A DNA stretch of 64,000 nt from Paenalkalicoccus suaedae (GTDB taxonomy: Bacteria > Bacillota > Bacilli > Bacillales > Salisediminibacteriaceae). Position numbers and translations under genes: made by a program. Every line of letters begins with the position of its first letter. The first letter of the stretch is position 1. The DNA lies in assembly GCF_006965545.2 (NCBI RefSeq), contig NZ_CP041372.2, forward strand, positions 3,658,001-3,722,000, read 5' to 3'. Of this stretch, positions 45,317-55,232 are shown one piece after another. Under the pieces are notes generated by a model. It was not told where the DNA came from, searched no databases, and saw only the letters and a list, made by a program, of their open reading frames with translations.

Positions 45317-46735
45317 TCATGAGGCTTTTTCAAGCCCTTTGCGTTGCATAGAACCCCAGCCTCCTGTTTTGCGGATTGCTGCAATAATTCCAAGCACACG
45401 ATTCCAAACCATAAACGGTCTGTACCAAAATGTTTCCGTAAGTGCCCAGAAATACAACACAAGAATACTTTTTGTATCTTCATATTTGTGATACGTCCAT
45501 TCCTCTAATAGCACGGCTAGTGCTGAGAGAAGGGATCCATACATAACCGTTACAGTTAGCATTAAAATAGCTGTCTCCGTATGAACAAATGAGAAGAGAA
45601 GTCCTAGTATAATAATAGCATATCCGACAAGCTCAAAAATGGAGCTCAATAATTCGACTAATAAATAATAAGGCATGGAGAAAAGTCCAATTCCTTTATA
45701 CTTCGGATTAAACATCATTTTTTTATGCTTCCAGAGAGTCTCTGCAAGTCCTCTTTGCCAACGGATGCGCTGTGATTTCAAGGATTTCACATCAGAAGGC
45801 GCTTCTGTCCAACAAACAGGATCCTGAATGTATTCAATACGTTGTCTCGATTTTTCATCCTTTAGCATACGATGAATTCGGACGATAAGCTCCATATCTT
45901 CTCCTACTGTATTGGTTGAATAGCCACCTGCCTTCACTACTCGTTCCTTTTCAAAAACCCCAAAGGCTCCGGAAATAATAAGGAGTACATTCATACGACT
46001 CAGCCCAAGTCGACCGACTAAGAAAGCTCGGAAATATTCAATAATCTGCATCAGAGCAATTGGTTGCTTAGGAAGGGCAATTTTTTCTACACGACTATTT
46101 TTAATCACGGAACCATTTGCAATACGAACCGTTCCTCCTGTACACGTAACCGCACCTGTTGAATCAATGATTGGCTTCATCGTTTTAAGCAACGCGTCCT
46201 GCTCTAAAATAGAATCGCCATCAATTGCTGCAAAATATGGATAGTGAGAGAAGTTAATGCCTGCATTTAAGGCATCTGCCTTCCCGCCATTCTCTTTATC
46301 GATCATATAAACAGTTGGATGCGTGCGAGACTGATAGATTGCCCTTACTTCTTTTGTCATAAAGTGTTGTCTTAACGCAACATCAATTGGTTGCATATCA
46401 AACGATGTCATTACTTTATTCTTTGTATCGTCTTTAGATCCGTCATTGATTACAATAATCTCAAACTGTGAATACCTTACTGCTAATAAAGACTCTATCG
46501 TTGTTACTACGCCTACTTCTTCATTGTAAGCAGGCACCAAAATCGAAACTGGATATGTATCCGAGTTCATGGTTAATTCTTCGATCGGCTCTTGTCTATT
46601 CAATGCCTGTTCACGACGAATTTTAGGGGAGGCTATTAAAAAAAGAACTAAATACAGTAGTCCAACAATCACCATAAATCCAATCACGATATAAGCCATA
46701 ATGTCTACTGCGAATGCAATTGTCTCGTTAGACAT
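45317..46735 (-). CDS. Processive family 2 glycosyltransferase
   Basis: 472-aa membrane glycosyltransferase of the PgaC/HasA/cellulose-synthase type, expected to polymerise a beta-linked polysaccharide while extruding it. One TM near the N-terminus (about 10-32), GT-A core with VSILVPAYNEE, INDGSKDDT, AAIDGDSIL (DxD), VGEDMEL (base, TED-like) and QRIRWQRG (Q/RxxRW, about 325), then three or four C-terminal helices. Product cannot be read out; poly-GlcNAc- or hyaluronan-like polymers are both possible. It overlaps the HEAT gene by 8 bases. Confidence 0.9.
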   Translation of the reverse strand: MSNETIAFAVDIMAYIVIGFMVIVGLLYLVLFLIASPKIRREQALNRQEPIEELTMNSDTYPVSILVPAYNEEVGVVTTIESLLAVRYSQFEIIVINDGSKDDTKNKVMTSFDMQPIDVALRQHFMTKEVRAIYQSRTHPTVYMIDKENGGKADALNAGINFSHYPYFAAIDGDSILEQDALLKTMKPIIDSTGAVTCTGGTVRIANGSVIKNSRVEKIALPKQPIALMQIIEYFRAFLVGRLGLSRMNVLLIISGAFGVFEKERVVKAGGYSTNTVGEDMELIVRIHRMLKDEKSRQRIEYIQDPVCWTEAPSDVKSLKSQRIRWQRGLAETLWKHKKMMFNPKYKGIGLFSMPYYLLVELLSSIFELVGYAIIILGLLFSFVHTETAILMLTVTVMYGSLLSALAVLLEEWTYHKYEDTKSILVLYFWALTETFWYRPFMVWNRVLGIIAAIRKTGGWGSMQRKGLEKAS

Positions 46736-47762
46736 GTGCGACTCCCCCTTCCCTTGTAATCATCTGTCTGATCATATCTTCCGCATAAGGATCTTCTAAA
46801 GATGGTAGTGTCTCATAGAGTTCGGAAATGCCGAAGGTAGCGATTGTGTCCGCAGCAGCATATCGAACCCACCATTCTCTATCACTTAAGAGCGGTTTCA
46901 CTTTAGCAAGTAACGTCTTATCCTCAATGGCACCAACAACTTTTGCTGCATACATACGCTCCTGCCATATTTCAGATGTAAAGAATGGCGTTAATTTACT
47001 TGAGTCTCTTAACTTTTTAGAAAATGCAATTGCGCGAAGCGCCTTTAAGCGCGTTTCTGTACGAGTGTCTCGAAAAGCTTTTTCTACTTTCATCATATGG
47101 GCATCAAGTCCATGTTCTCCAACGTGAACGATAAATGCTTGATATAGCTCAGGGTGACTTTCCTCTCCAAGACGACTTGCCAACTCATCAAACAATACAT
47201 GATTCATTCTTCTTAAAATTTCTTTACAAAACACGATACTATGAGGATGCTTTATTAGCTCCTCTACAACAATATCGGACTGCATAACGGCAAGCACCCG
47301 TAAAGCCTGACGATACTCTTCACCGCCAGGGTGTTTGATTGCACGCAAGTGAGATGTTACATCTTCTTCTAATGAACAGATTTCAAAATCCTCTATATAG
47401 TACAAGGCGTTCATTCTTTCTGCCCATTGGTTAGAACGTAATATACGTTTGTATGGTTCCGAAAGCACCTTTTCAGCAAGTGCTTTTGCTCTGCTACACT
47501 GATCTGCTGAATGCTCTTCTTTTAAGAACTGATCGACAGATAATTCAACGAGAGCAACTCTCGTTTTTTGTCGATCAGGCAGCCTCGGATCCATAGCTTC
47601 TTCACCAATAAAGTATTGATAAAGCTTAGGATGCATTTTTTCATATGCTTCATTTAATAATCTATCTTGCCGGATAGATGATCGCTTTGTCATGATTGTA
47701 TAAACGAGCAATACAAGCTGTGTAATAACTAAAATTGCTAAAAGCCATAATGCGAAAATCAA
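46728..47762 (-). CDS. Membrane-anchored HEAT-repeat protein
   Basis: 344 aa: an N-terminal TM helix (about 3-22) and then tandem helical HEAT-like repeats (for example TETRLKALRAIAFSKKL, WQERMYAAKVVGAIED, REWWVRYAAADTIATFG) giving a cytoplasmic solenoid. Such scaffolds mediate protein contacts; here it probably links the cyclase/receiver protein upstream to the glycosyltransferase downstream. Start codon is TTG at 47762, overlapping the upstream stop (TTGA), with AAAGGGTG as the ribosome site. Confidence 0.85.
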   Translation of the reverse strand: MIFALWLLAILVITQLVLLVYTIMTKRSSIRQDRLLNEAYEKMHPKLYQYFIGEEAMDPRLPDRQKTRVALVELSVDQFLKEEHSADQCSRAKALAEKVLSEPYKRILRSNQWAERMNALYYIEDFEICSLEEDVTSHLRAIKHPGGEEYRQALRVLAVMQSDIVVEELIKHPHSIVFCKEILRRMNHVLFDELASRLGEESHPELYQAFIVHVGEHGLDAHMMKVEKAFRDTRTETRLKALRAIAFSKKLRDSSKLTPFFTSEIWQERMYAAKVVGAIEDKTLLAKVKPLLSDREWWVRYAAADTIATFGISELYETLPSLEDPYAEDMIRQMITREGGVAHV

Positions 47763-49369
47763 CGAGTATACACCCTTTCTACAAGTCCTTCGATCCGAGC
47801 TCCTAGCTCTTTTATTCGGAATGGCTTGACCATATAGTCGTCCGCTCCTAAATTCAGCGCACGCTCAATTTCTTCTTCTTCGCTTCTAGCAGTAAGCATC
47901 GAGATTAGAATTTTATCTTTTGGATAAGTTGCTCGTACACGCTGAAGAATCTCTACTCCATCAAGGTCGGGTAGCATACCGTCTAACAACAAGAAGTAAT
48001 AACCGTTCTCTTCATACCAATCGGCCTCTAAAAAACTCTCCCCTGTTATGTATGAGTGGAAAATAACCTCTCGATTTGCAATTTGCTTCTTTTGCTTAAA
48101 GTGCTCCGCGAACACCGCCCCTACTACCTCATCATCATCAACAACGATAATATGAATAGGGCTATTTGCAACTTCCATCATGAGTTCTTCATCGTATATA
48201 AGTGATTTATTTCGACCTTGCGCTTTAGCAGCGTACAAGGCAAAGTCAGCCTCTTTAAGAATTTCTTCATGGTGCGTAACCTCTCTTACTTCACGTACAC
48301 CAGCAGAGAAGCGAATCGTAATATCTCCACTTTCGGTTGTAACAGGTCGGCTTTCCAATACGTCTCGCCAACGATTCGTTACCTTTAACGCATCACTAGC
48401 GGAAGTGTTAGGCAGAAGTAAGACAAACTCTTCCCCTCCGTATCGGCTAATAATGTCCTCTGATCGAGCAACATCTTTAAACGATGTAGCAAAAGCTCGA
48501 AGTACTTTATCGCCAATCGAGTGACCATACGTATCGTTCACTTTTTTGAAATAATCTAAGTCGCAAAGGACTATAGAGAAGGGTGCTATACTCTTACGCT
48601 CAAGTCGTGACACAGATCGCTTTATTTCCTGCATCAAAAAACGACGATTATAAACACCTGTCAATTCGTCATTCATGATGGAGCTGATAATTCGATGCTG
48701 AAATCGCATTCGGTTATTAATTAAAGGGAGTAACCCTTCTCCAATCAATGGCTTGTCAATGAAATCCATAGCACCAAGCTCTAGCGCGCGATTACGGCGA
48801 TCCTCTGAACCATAGGCACTTAGCATGATGACAGGGATGAACTCTCGCATGGACTTCTTTAAAATCTGTTTAAGGACTTCCATGCCGTCTACATCAGGTA
48901 ACAGATAATCTAAAAGAATGAGTCGTGGGCTCATATCATAGAAGAGATCTATTCCCTTTTTGCCAGACAAAGCAAGCAAAGCCTGATACCCATTATTCTC
49001 TAATTTATCTTTTAAAAAAGACCCAAACTCAATATCGTCATCAACAATTAAAACAAGCGGCAAATCTTCCGAAAAATCTTCCTTCGTTGATTCATCTTCC
49101 TTCTCGACTGCATCCTCAAAGAAGAATAATAGATCATTCATAATCGGTTGCCAATCTTCACGAGAGAACGCTTCTTCTTTCTGATTTACATAAACCTCAA
49201 GCTCCCGCTCTGCAATGTGCTGCACATCGTGCATCCCGATCGTTCCAGCTGTGCCTTTAATATTATGGTAAAAGCGATAGAGCTCCTCGCCTGTAACTGT
49301 CTGTTGCTGTTGCCAAGTAGATAATATAGAGTGGATTCGTTTCCGAAGCATGTTTCTATACTTGTCCAT
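47759..49369 (-). CDS. Hpt-REC-GGDEF-REC signalling protein (diguanylate cyclase)
   Basis: 536-aa soluble protein. Hpt domain with phospho-His about residue 35 (YHNIKGTAGTIG), first receiver (VLIVDDDIEFG; LLDYLLPD), GGDEF domain with the intact active site YGGEEFV and an FKKVNDTYGH substrate loop, and a second receiver at the C-terminus (IIVVDDDE; LLLDGMLPD). It should make cyclic di-GMP under phosphorelay control. The start at 49369 follows GAGGT; the upstream 31 codons lack a ribosome site. First gene of the five-gene operon HptREC-GGDEF / HEAT / GT2 / REC / hybrid kinase. Confidence 0.92.
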   Translation of the reverse strand: MDKYRNMLRKRIHSILSTWQQQQTVTGEELYRFYHNIKGTAGTIGMHDVQHIAERELEVYVNQKEEAFSREDWQPIMNDLLFFFEDAVEKEDESTKEDFSEDLPLVLIVDDDIEFGSFLKDKLENNGYQALLALSGKKGIDLFYDMSPRLILLDYLLPDVDGMEVLKQILKKSMREFIPVIMLSAYGSEDRRNRALELGAMDFIDKPLIGEGLLPLINNRMRFQHRIISSIMNDELTGVYNRRFLMQEIKRSVSRLERKSIAPFSIVLCDLDYFKKVNDTYGHSIGDKVLRAFATSFKDVARSEDIISRYGGEEFVLLLPNTSASDALKVTNRWRDVLESRPVTTESGDITIRFSAGVREVREVTHHEEILKEADFALYAAKAQGRNKSLIYDEELMMEVANSPIHIIVVDDDEVVGAVFAEHFKQKKQIANREVIFHSYITGESFLEADWYEENGYYFLLLDGMLPDLDGVEILQRVRATYPKDKILISMLTARSEEEEIERALNLGADDYMVKPFRIKELGARIEGLVERVYTR

Positions 49370-49639
49370 ATGTACCTCACTTTCTCGACTAATTCCCCTT
49401 TTATCTTTCCACGTACGTATCAATTTCCTATTTTCTCCTTTCATTATATAGGCAGATGTCATCCTATACTATCAATTTTTTAGACTTTTAATAAGTAAAA
49501 CGATAGAGAGAGAGGATACGATCATTATTTATAGAAAGTATTTATAGTTCAAGTTTTCATAATTGCCATTCAAATCACTTCATACCGACGAAGAAAACGC
49601 ATTCATTTCTATAAGAGAGAAAAACTTTTCGTTAGCTGG

Positions 49640-49668
49640 TTGTTTTATACCTAAAATCTCTCTATAAT
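49640..49668 (+). promoter_or_regulatory. Sigma-A promoter of hom-thrCB
   Basis: TTGTTT (49640-49645), 17-bp spacer, perfect TATAAT (49663-49668). The rest of the 49370-49639 gap shows only AT-rich sequence plus the unassigned promoter of the signalling operon. Confidence 0.75.
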
Positions 49669-49676
49669 GTCCTTTA

Positions 49677-49692
49677 TACAAATACATTTGTA
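49677..49692 (+). promoter_or_regulatory. Operator-like palindrome at the hom transcription start
   Basis: Perfect 7-2-7 inverted repeat TACAAAT AC ATTTGTA beginning 9 bases after the -10 box, where a repressor would block initiation. It does not match CodY. Whether it is a ThrR-type site is unknown to me. Confidence 0.6.
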
Positions 49693-49726
49693 CTCAAAAT
49701 AGAGACAACTCAGGAGTGGTAGGGAC

Positions 49727-51022
49727 ATGACACAACAGATGAACGTAGGATTGCTCGGACTTGGAACGGTTGGAACTGGTGTGTTAGAAATTATTGAGCA
49801 GCACCAGGATAAATTAGCTCACCAGATCGGAGCTCGGGTAGAGGTACAAAAAATCCTCGTTTCAACCCTAGACAAAGATCGTGGCGAACACATTGACCGA
49901 GCAAAGCTGACGGATCGAGTAGAAGATATTTTAACCGATGATTCCATAGATGTAATCGTAGAAGTAATGGGCGGAATTGAAGAAGCGCGAAACTATATCC
50001 ACAAAGCGCTAGAGCACGGGAAGCACGTGGTGACGGCTAACAAAGATGTGATGGCACTTTACGGTAGTGAGCTTTTGCAGCTTGCTAATGAAAAAAAGTG
50101 CGACCTCTTTTATGAAGCAAGCGTTGCCGGTGGGATTCCGATTCTTCGAACGATTGTAGAAGGTCTTGCTTCGGATCGAATTACGAAGATTATGGGGATC
50201 GTAAACGGGACAACGAACTACATCTTAACGCAAATGTCGAAGGAAGGACGTATTTACGAGGAAGTCCTAAAAGAAGCACAGGCGTTAGGCTATGCGGAAG
50301 CTGATCCAACCTCAGATGTAGAGGGACTTGATGCGGCACGTAAAATTGCGATCTTAGGTACACTTGGGTTCTCGATGCGTTTAGATTTAGACGATGTTTC
50401 TGTCCAAGGAATCTCGAATGTGACGAGTCAGGATCTTGCTTACGGCGATCAGCTTGGCTACACGATGAAGCTCGTTGGGATTGCGAACCGGGACGGCGAT
50501 AAGGTCGAGGTAAGCGTGCAGCCGACGCTTGTGCCGCACTCGCATCCGCTTGCCTCTGTAGACGATGAGTTTAATGCTGTGTACGTGTACGGTGAGGCTG
50601 TTGGGGAGACGATGTTTTACGGTCCAGGTGCCGGGAAGCTCCCAACGGCTACAGCGGTTGTATCGGATTTAGTGGAGGTATTAAAGAACAAGCGTCTTGG
50701 TGTTAACGGGAATTCAGCTGTGATTCCGCAGTTTGAGAAATTACTCAAAACGGATGATGAGATCCGCTCGAAATACTTCCTGCGCATTCACGCGAAGGAT
50801 ATCCCAGGAACATTTGCTATTTTAACGGCTCTATTCCATGAGCATCATATTAGTCTTGAAAAAATCCTTCAGGTACCGCTAAATGAAGGAAAGCTTGCAG
50901 AGATCATCGTTGTCACGCACGAGGTGACAAAGTTAGACTATGCTGCGGTTATTGATCGATTAAACGAAGAGGACGTAGTTGTCGAGATTAAGAGCAGCTA
51001 TCGTGCGGAAGGGGATAATTAA
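49727..51022 (+). CDS. hom: Homoserine dehydrogenase
   Basis: NAD(P)H-dependent reduction of aspartate semialdehyde to homoserine, branch point to Thr and Met. 431 aa: Rossmann motif [12 protein letters not shown] (about 8-19), catalytic region with [20 protein letters not shown] and [16 protein letters not shown], and a C-terminal ACT domain ([20 protein letters not shown]) for Thr feedback. First gene of hom-thrC-thrB, one base from thrC. The product also feeds MetA, encoded 5 kb downstream. Confidence 0.96.
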   Translation: MTQQMNVGLLGLGTVGTGVLEIIEQHQDKLAHQIGARVEVQKILVSTLDKDRGEHIDRAKLTDRVEDILTDDSIDVIVEVMGGIEEARNYIHKALEHGKHVVTANKDVMALYGSELLQLANEKKCDLFYEASVAGGIPILRTIVEGLASDRITKIMGIVNGTTNYILTQMSKEGRIYEEVLKEAQALGYAEADPTSDVEGLDAARKIAILGTLGFSMRLDLDDVSVQGISNVTSQDLAYGDQLGYTMKLVGIANRDGDKVEVSVQPTLVPHSHPLASVDDEFNAVYVYGEAVGETMFYGPGAGKLPTATAVVSDLVEVLKNKRLGVNGNSAVIPQFEKLLKTDDEIRSKYFLRIHAKDIPGTFAILTALFHEHHISLEKILQVPLNEGKLAEIIVVTHEVTKLDYAAVIDRLNEEDVVVEIKSSYRAEGDN

Positions 51023-51023
51023 T

Positions 51024-52088
51024 ATGCTATGGCGAGGACTACTTGAGGAATATAAAGAATATTTACCTGTAAACGAGAACACTCCACTCATCTCCCTTCA
51101 AGAGGGCAATACACCACTACTCCCTCTAAAGCATTTGTCAGAAAAACTAGGGGTCGAGCTCTATGTAAAGTACGATGGAGCGAACCCAACTGGATCCTTT
51201 AAGGATCGTGGGATGGTAATGGCCGTTGCAAAGGCGAAGGAAGATGGTGCTGAAGCCATCATGTGTGCTTCTACAGGTAACACATCAGCCGCCGCTGCTG
51301 CTTATGCAGCTCAAGCAAAGCTACGCTGTCTCGTCGTTATTCCAGACGGGAAAATTGCCATGGGTAAGCTTGCGCAAGCTGTTGCTTACGGTGCAGAAAT
51401 CATTAGTATCGAAGGGAACTTTGATAACGCGCTAACAATGGTCCGTAATTTAGCGAAGCAGTCCCCGATTACGCTCGTAAACTCGGTGAATCCATATCGA
51501 ATCGAAGGACAAAAAACGGCTGCATTCGAGATTGTCGATGCGCTAGGTGCAGCACCTGACGTACTTACGATTCCCGTTGGTAACGCAGGTAACATCACTG
51601 CCTATTGGAAGGGCTTCAAGGAGTATAACGACAAAAAGCAAACAGGTCTTCCGGAGATGCGCGGTTTTGAGGCAGAGGGTGCCGCTGCGATTGTACGTAA
51701 TGAGATAATCGATGCGCCTGAAACAATTGCGACAGCAATTCGTATTGGTAACCCGGCGAGCTGGGATAAGGCTGTTGCCGCTGCGAACGAATCAAACGGC
51801 AAAATAGACTTTGTAACAGACGAAGAAATTCTAGCTGCTTACAAGTTGCTTGCCTCTGAAGAAGGTGTCTTTGCAGAGCCTGCGTCAGCCGCTTCAGTTG
51901 CTGGATTGATCAAGCAAATCGAGTCTGGCGAAATTAAGAAAGGGTCTCGCGTTGTTTCTGTCCTGACTGGAAATGGGTTGAAGGATCCGAATACAGCGAT
52001 CGACCTCGCACCAGTAAAGCCAGTCGTGCTACCAAACGAGGAGCAGACGGTCTTTGATCATATGCTAGGGAGAGTGAAGTCGTCATGA
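51024..52088 (+). CDS. thrC: Threonine synthase
   Basis: PLP enzyme that converts O-phosphohomoserine to threonine; 354 aa. The PLP Lys is in [11 protein letters not shown] (about 58-68), the phosphate-binding loop in [16 protein letters not shown], and [13 protein letters not shown] is conserved. Start set at 51024, one base after the hom stop, with GGGAT upstream; 15 upstream in-frame codons overlap hom and are excluded. Its stop overlaps thrB (ATGA). Confidence 0.95.
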   Translation: MLWRGLLEEYKEYLPVNENTPLISLQEGNTPLLPLKHLSEKLGVELYVKYDGANPTGSFKDRGMVMAVAKAKEDGAEAIMCASTGNTSAAAAAYAAQAKLRCLVVIPDGKIAMGKLAQAVAYGAEIISIEGNFDNALTMVRNLAKQSPITLVNSVNPYRIEGQKTAAFEIVDALGAAPDVLTIPVGNAGNITAYWKGFKEYNDKKQTGLPEMRGFEAEGAAAIVRNEIIDAPETIATAIRIGNPASWDKAVAAANESNGKIDFVTDEEILAAYKLLASEEGVFAEPASAASVAGLIKQIESGEIKKGSRVVSVLTGNGLKDPNTAIDLAPVKPVVLPNEEQTVFDHMLGRVKSS

Positions 52089-52996
52089 CAACGTGGCAAA
52101 TTCGAGTGCCGGCAAGCACCGCCAACCTCGGTCCTGGCTTTGACTCGATCGGACTTGCACTAGGCAAATATTTAACGCTGACGGTGACAAAGAGCGAGGA
52201 GTGGTCCTTTGAAGGCGACTCCGAGCACCTTGAAGGAATCCCAACAGGCGAGGACAACCTTATCTGCCAAATCGCAACGTGGATAGCAGCCAAGCACGAG
52301 CAAACACTATCCCCTGCACGTGTCGTCATGGAGAGCGAGATCCCGCTCTCCCGCGGTTTTGGCAGTAGCGCCACAGCGATCGTCGCAGGCATTGAGCTTG
52401 CTGATCAGCTTTTAGATCTTAATATGAGTCGTGAGCAAAAGGCTCGCTGGGCGAGCGTGTACGAAGGACACCCTGATAATGTCGTGCCATCAATTTACGG
52501 TGGGCTTATTATCGGCAGTCATTTAGAAAGTGATACGCACATCGTTCATGCTGGGAAGCCTGAGGTAGATTTGGTCGCGATCATTCCAACATATGAGTTA
52601 AGTACAAAAGTGTCTCGCGGCAATTTGCCAGAGATGTTCTTATACCGTGATGCCGTTGAAGCGAGTAGCATTAGTAACGTGCTTGTTGCTGCTATTCTTC
52701 AAAACAATTGGAGTCTCGTTGGCAAGATGATGAAGGAGGACCGCTTCCATAAGCCGTATCGCATTGATTCTATTCCGGAGTGGAAAAAATCGGAGGAGAT
52801 CGTCGATGAAGTTGGCGCCTACGGCGTCACGTTAAGTGGCGCAGGTCCGATTTTATTGTTCTTTGCACCAGTAGGCGAAGGTACTCGTGTGAGAGAAGGT
52901 GTACAACGTCATTTCCCTGATCACCTTGTTTGTGAAGTAGAGGTCGATATGGAGGGTGTTGTCACGAATGTGGTGAAGGAGAATGCAGTGAATTAA
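52085..52996 (+). CDS. thrB: Homoserine kinase
   Basis: GHMP kinase, 303 aa, which makes O-phosphohomoserine for ThrC. N-terminal [19 protein letters not shown], the ATP loop [18 protein letters not shown] (about 83-100) and the C-terminal [13 protein letters not shown] motif 3 are present. Overlaps thrC by 4 bases; final gene of the operon before a strong terminator. Confidence 0.95.
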   Translation: MTTWQIRVPASTANLGPGFDSIGLALGKYLTLTVTKSEEWSFEGDSEHLEGIPTGEDNLICQIATWIAAKHEQTLSPARVVMESEIPLSRGFGSSATAIVAGIELADQLLDLNMSREQKARWASVYEGHPDNVVPSIYGGLIIGSHLESDTHIVHAGKPEVDLVAIIPTYELSTKVSRGNLPEMFLYRDAVEASSISNVLVAAILQNNWSLVGKMMKEDRFHKPYRIDSIPEWKKSEEIVDEVGAYGVTLSGAGPILLFFAPVGEGTRVREGVQRHFPDHLVCEVEVDMEGVVTNVVKENAVN

Positions 52997-53011
52997 GAAA
53001 ACGGTAAATTT

Positions 53012-53035
53012 AAGCCCACTTCGGTGGGCTTTTTT
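53012..53035 (+). terminator. Terminator of hom-thrCB
   Basis: AAGCCCAC TTCG GTGGGCTT with UUCG-type tetraloop, followed by TTTTT. Confidence 0.95.
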
Positions 53036-53070
53036 AGTTGCTAAAGTGCTAACTAGTTTTAAAAACTCGC

Positions 53071-53101
53071 TCGTATGCATTTATTTTGGCCATGTGCATT
53101 C
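53071..53101. repeat. TGCATT motif pair sharing an 18-mer with 33961
   Basis: TCGTATGCATTTATTTTG here is identical to 33961-33978; a second TGCATT follows 19 bp later. An AAAGTGCTAACTAG motif (53044) related to the 41164 array is adjacent. Region lies between the convergent thrB and nitroreductase genes. Confidence 0.45.
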
Positions 53102-53133
53102 CAACCACCACTACATTAACTAAAACAACAACG

Positions 53134-53170
53134 ATAGCCCACCTCCTCTATATAAAAGAAGGTGGGCTAT
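53134..53170. terminator. Second, bidirectional hairpin between thrB and the nitroreductase gene
   Basis: ATAGCCCACCT / AGGTGGGCTAT stem with a long AT loop. No strong T-run, so termination is less certain. Confidence 0.55.
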
Positions 53171-53250
53171 TCATCTTTAACATTATTGGGTGGGACAGCA
53201 ACTTAAAGAAATCTCCCTAAACCACCAAAAGACAGCAATCATTCAAGACG

Positions 53251-53832
53251 TTACTCTATTGAACTTATATCCCCAAAATCCGTCATTAACTCTTTTGCCG
53301 GCGTCGGTGCTTTTCTTTTTGGAATAGCGTCCTGATCGAAGAAGCCTAGCTGTAGGAACCCTACGATTTTTTCTCCACCGGACACTCCTAAAATATCGTA
53401 TACTTTTGGATCGTAAATATGTGGGTTTGTCTTCCAAACTACTCCGAGACGCTTTTCCCACGCTAGTAGCTGGAAGTTTTGAATCATGGAGCTTACAGCT
53501 CCGTAGTTTTCGTCCCACTGCTTTTGTCTAGGGTCTGCCTTCATGATCACGATTAAATAAGCCTTTGGCTGGCGGAAGTACGTGCGACGGTTTTCGCGCA
53601 TCTCAAGCTTAAATGTGTCTGCCATTTGATCCGCAAAACGGTCGATGTCTTCCTCCCCTACAAAGATGAATCTCCACGGCTCGCGTAAACCATGGTTTGG
53701 TGCCCAGACAGCATCTTCTAAGAGATTCACGACTAACTCCCTAGGGACTGGTCTATCTAAATATCCGTTTTTAATGGAGCGGCGCTCTTTAATTGCCTTT
53801 GCAATCGGTGTGATAGTTTGTGGTGATAACAT
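53251..53832 (-). CDS. Nitroreductase family protein
   Basis: 193-aa FMN-dependent oxidoreductase. KERRSIKNGYLDRPV at the N-terminus is the FMN-binding start, APNHGLREPWRFIFV and the C-terminal LGFLQLGFF-like GFLQLGFFDQDAIPKRK complete the family pattern; it is close to YfhC/YdjA-type short nitroreductases. The promoter region contains a near-consensus Fur box, so expression is probably iron-controlled. GGGGAGA precedes the ATG. Natural substrate unknown. Confidence 0.88.
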   Translation of the reverse strand: MLSPQTITPIAKAIKERRSIKNGYLDRPVPRELVVNLLEDAVWAPNHGLREPWRFIFVGEEDIDRFADQMADTFKLEMRENRRTYFRQPKAYLIVIMKADPRQKQWDENYGAVSSMIQNFQLLAWEKRLGVVWKTNPHIYDPKVYDILGVSGGEKIVGFLQLGFFDQDAIPKRKAPTPAKELMTDFGDISSIE

Positions 53833-53883
53833 GGGTCATTCTCCCCTTCTTCACTAATAATACGATCATCTATTTTTCTCAAT

Positions 53884-53898
53884 TGAGAATCATTATCA
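53884..53898. promoter_or_regulatory. Fur box
   Basis: TGAGAAT C ATTATCA matches the 7-1-7 Fur consensus TGATAATNATTATCA at 14 of 15 positions. It overlaps a TTGAGA -35-like hexamer (17 bp before TATTAG) reading toward the nitroreductase gene and lies 100 bases upstream of the divergent FAD oxidoreductase gene. Confidence 0.75.
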
Positions 53899-53997
53899 AC
53901 TACTACTTTACCGCAAATGTCATTCCTACGCAAGAGCATCTCAAAAATCGCATAAATTTGACCATACCTGTGAACACTATCTCAGAGGTGATTTCGA

Positions 53998-55215
53998 ATG
54001 AAGTTAGTTACAGGTAGCTCCTATTGGGCTACGACATTGCCAACACCAAAAACGTATCCAGCAGTTACGGAGCCGATCACCTGCGATGTATTAATTGTCG
54101 GAGGGGGATCTTCTGCCGCTCAATGTGCCTACTATTTAGCGGACCAAGGGCTAGACGTAGTGGTAGTCGAAAAAAACGAGATTGGTCATGGAAGTACACT
54201 CGCTAACACCGCTCTTTTACAATATGCTGGCGAGAAGCTTTTTACCGATCTCATTCATCAATTTGGCGAAAACTGGGTCAATCGTCACATTACACTATGT
54301 CGACAAGCTATCGATGATATTGAGACAGCATCTAAAACATGCCAATTAGACTTTCAGTATAAACGCAGGCAGAGTGCCTACTTTGCAAGCACAGAGCAAG
54401 ACTTACCTAAGCTTCAAAAAGAAATGGACTACTTAGAGACGTTAAAACTACCTGTTGAATATGCTTCTCAAGAAACCATTCAGTCACGCTACTCCTTCAC
54501 AAAGTCAGGAGCGATCTTTTTTAAAGATGACGCAGAATTCAACCCGTATCGCTTCACACATAGCTTATTTGACTATGCAGCCTCCAAAGGCGTTCGCATA
54601 TTCGAGCAATCACCGGTGTCCAACATTCACGGTACCCCAAAAGGAGCAAGCGCTAGATGTGGTTCACACGAAATTGACGCCAAACATGTCATCATAGCTG
54701 CTGGGTACGACGGTCTTGATATCCATAAGGATAAAAACGCCTCCTTTGTCTGTACCTTTACGGTTACAACGGACCCAGTCGCAAATTTTGATGGCTGGTA
54801 CGAACGAAGTTTGATTTGGGAGACGGCGAGGCCCTATTACTATATGAGAACGACTCCTGACAATCGCATCATTATTGGTGGTCTAGACGAGACACGCTAT
54901 GATGCAAACGCCCAACAAAAGCATATGCACCACAAGCGTGAGCAACTCATGCAAGAGCTCTCTGCGCGTTTCCCTCATCTAGAGCTCTCACCCGCTTTTT
55001 TCTCCAGCGCGGCGTATGGAGGCACTCACGACGGTCTCCCGATCATTGGGCGATACGAGTCGCATCCAGGATGTACGTTTTTGTTTGGATTGGGCGATAA
55101 CGGCACCGTATACAGTATGGTGTTAGCGCGTATTATTACAGATGATCTTTTAGGAAAGAACAATCCAGACATCGAATTATATAAAGACACACGTAAAAAT
55201 CGGTCCCGCGTTTAA
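53998..55215 (+). CDS. FAD-dependent oxidoreductase (DAO family)
   Basis: 405-aa flavoprotein with CDVLIVGGGSSAAQCAYYLA (about 29-48) as dinucleotide motif, HGSTLANTALLQY after it, and the C-terminal FAD motif GTHDGLPIIGRYE...FLFGLGDNGTVYSMVLA. It resembles the flavin domain of the Rieske protein at 24 kb but has no Rieske domain. Substrate unknown, probably an amino acid or amine. AGAGGTGAT is the ribosome site. Divergent from the nitroreductase gene across the Fur box, so it too may respond to iron. Confidence 0.87.
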   Translation: MKLVTGSSYWATTLPTPKTYPAVTEPITCDVLIVGGGSSAAQCAYYLADQGLDVVVVEKNEIGHGSTLANTALLQYAGEKLFTDLIHQFGENWVNRHITLCRQAIDDIETASKTCQLDFQYKRRQSAYFASTEQDLPKLQKEMDYLETLKLPVEYASQETIQSRYSFTKSGAIFFKDDAEFNPYRFTHSLFDYAASKGVRIFEQSPVSNIHGTPKGASARCGSHEIDAKHVIIAAGYDGLDIHKDKNASFVCTFTVTTDPVANFDGWYERSLIWETARPYYYMRTTPDNRIIIGGLDETRYDANAQQKHMHHKREQLMQELSARFPHLELSPAFFSSAAYGGTHDGLPIIGRYESHPGCTFLFGLGDNGTVYSMVLARIITDDLLGKNNPDIELYKDTRKNRSRV

Positions 55216-55229
55216 CGCGAGACCGATTC
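55193..55229 (-). terminator. Terminator of the HAD gene overlapping the FAD gene's stop
   Basis: AATCGGTCtCGCGTT / AACGCGGGACCGATT on the minus strand followed by TTTTTACG. The stem includes the stop codon of the convergent plus-strand gene, an economical arrangement. Confidence 0.8.
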
Positions 55230-55232
55230 GTG

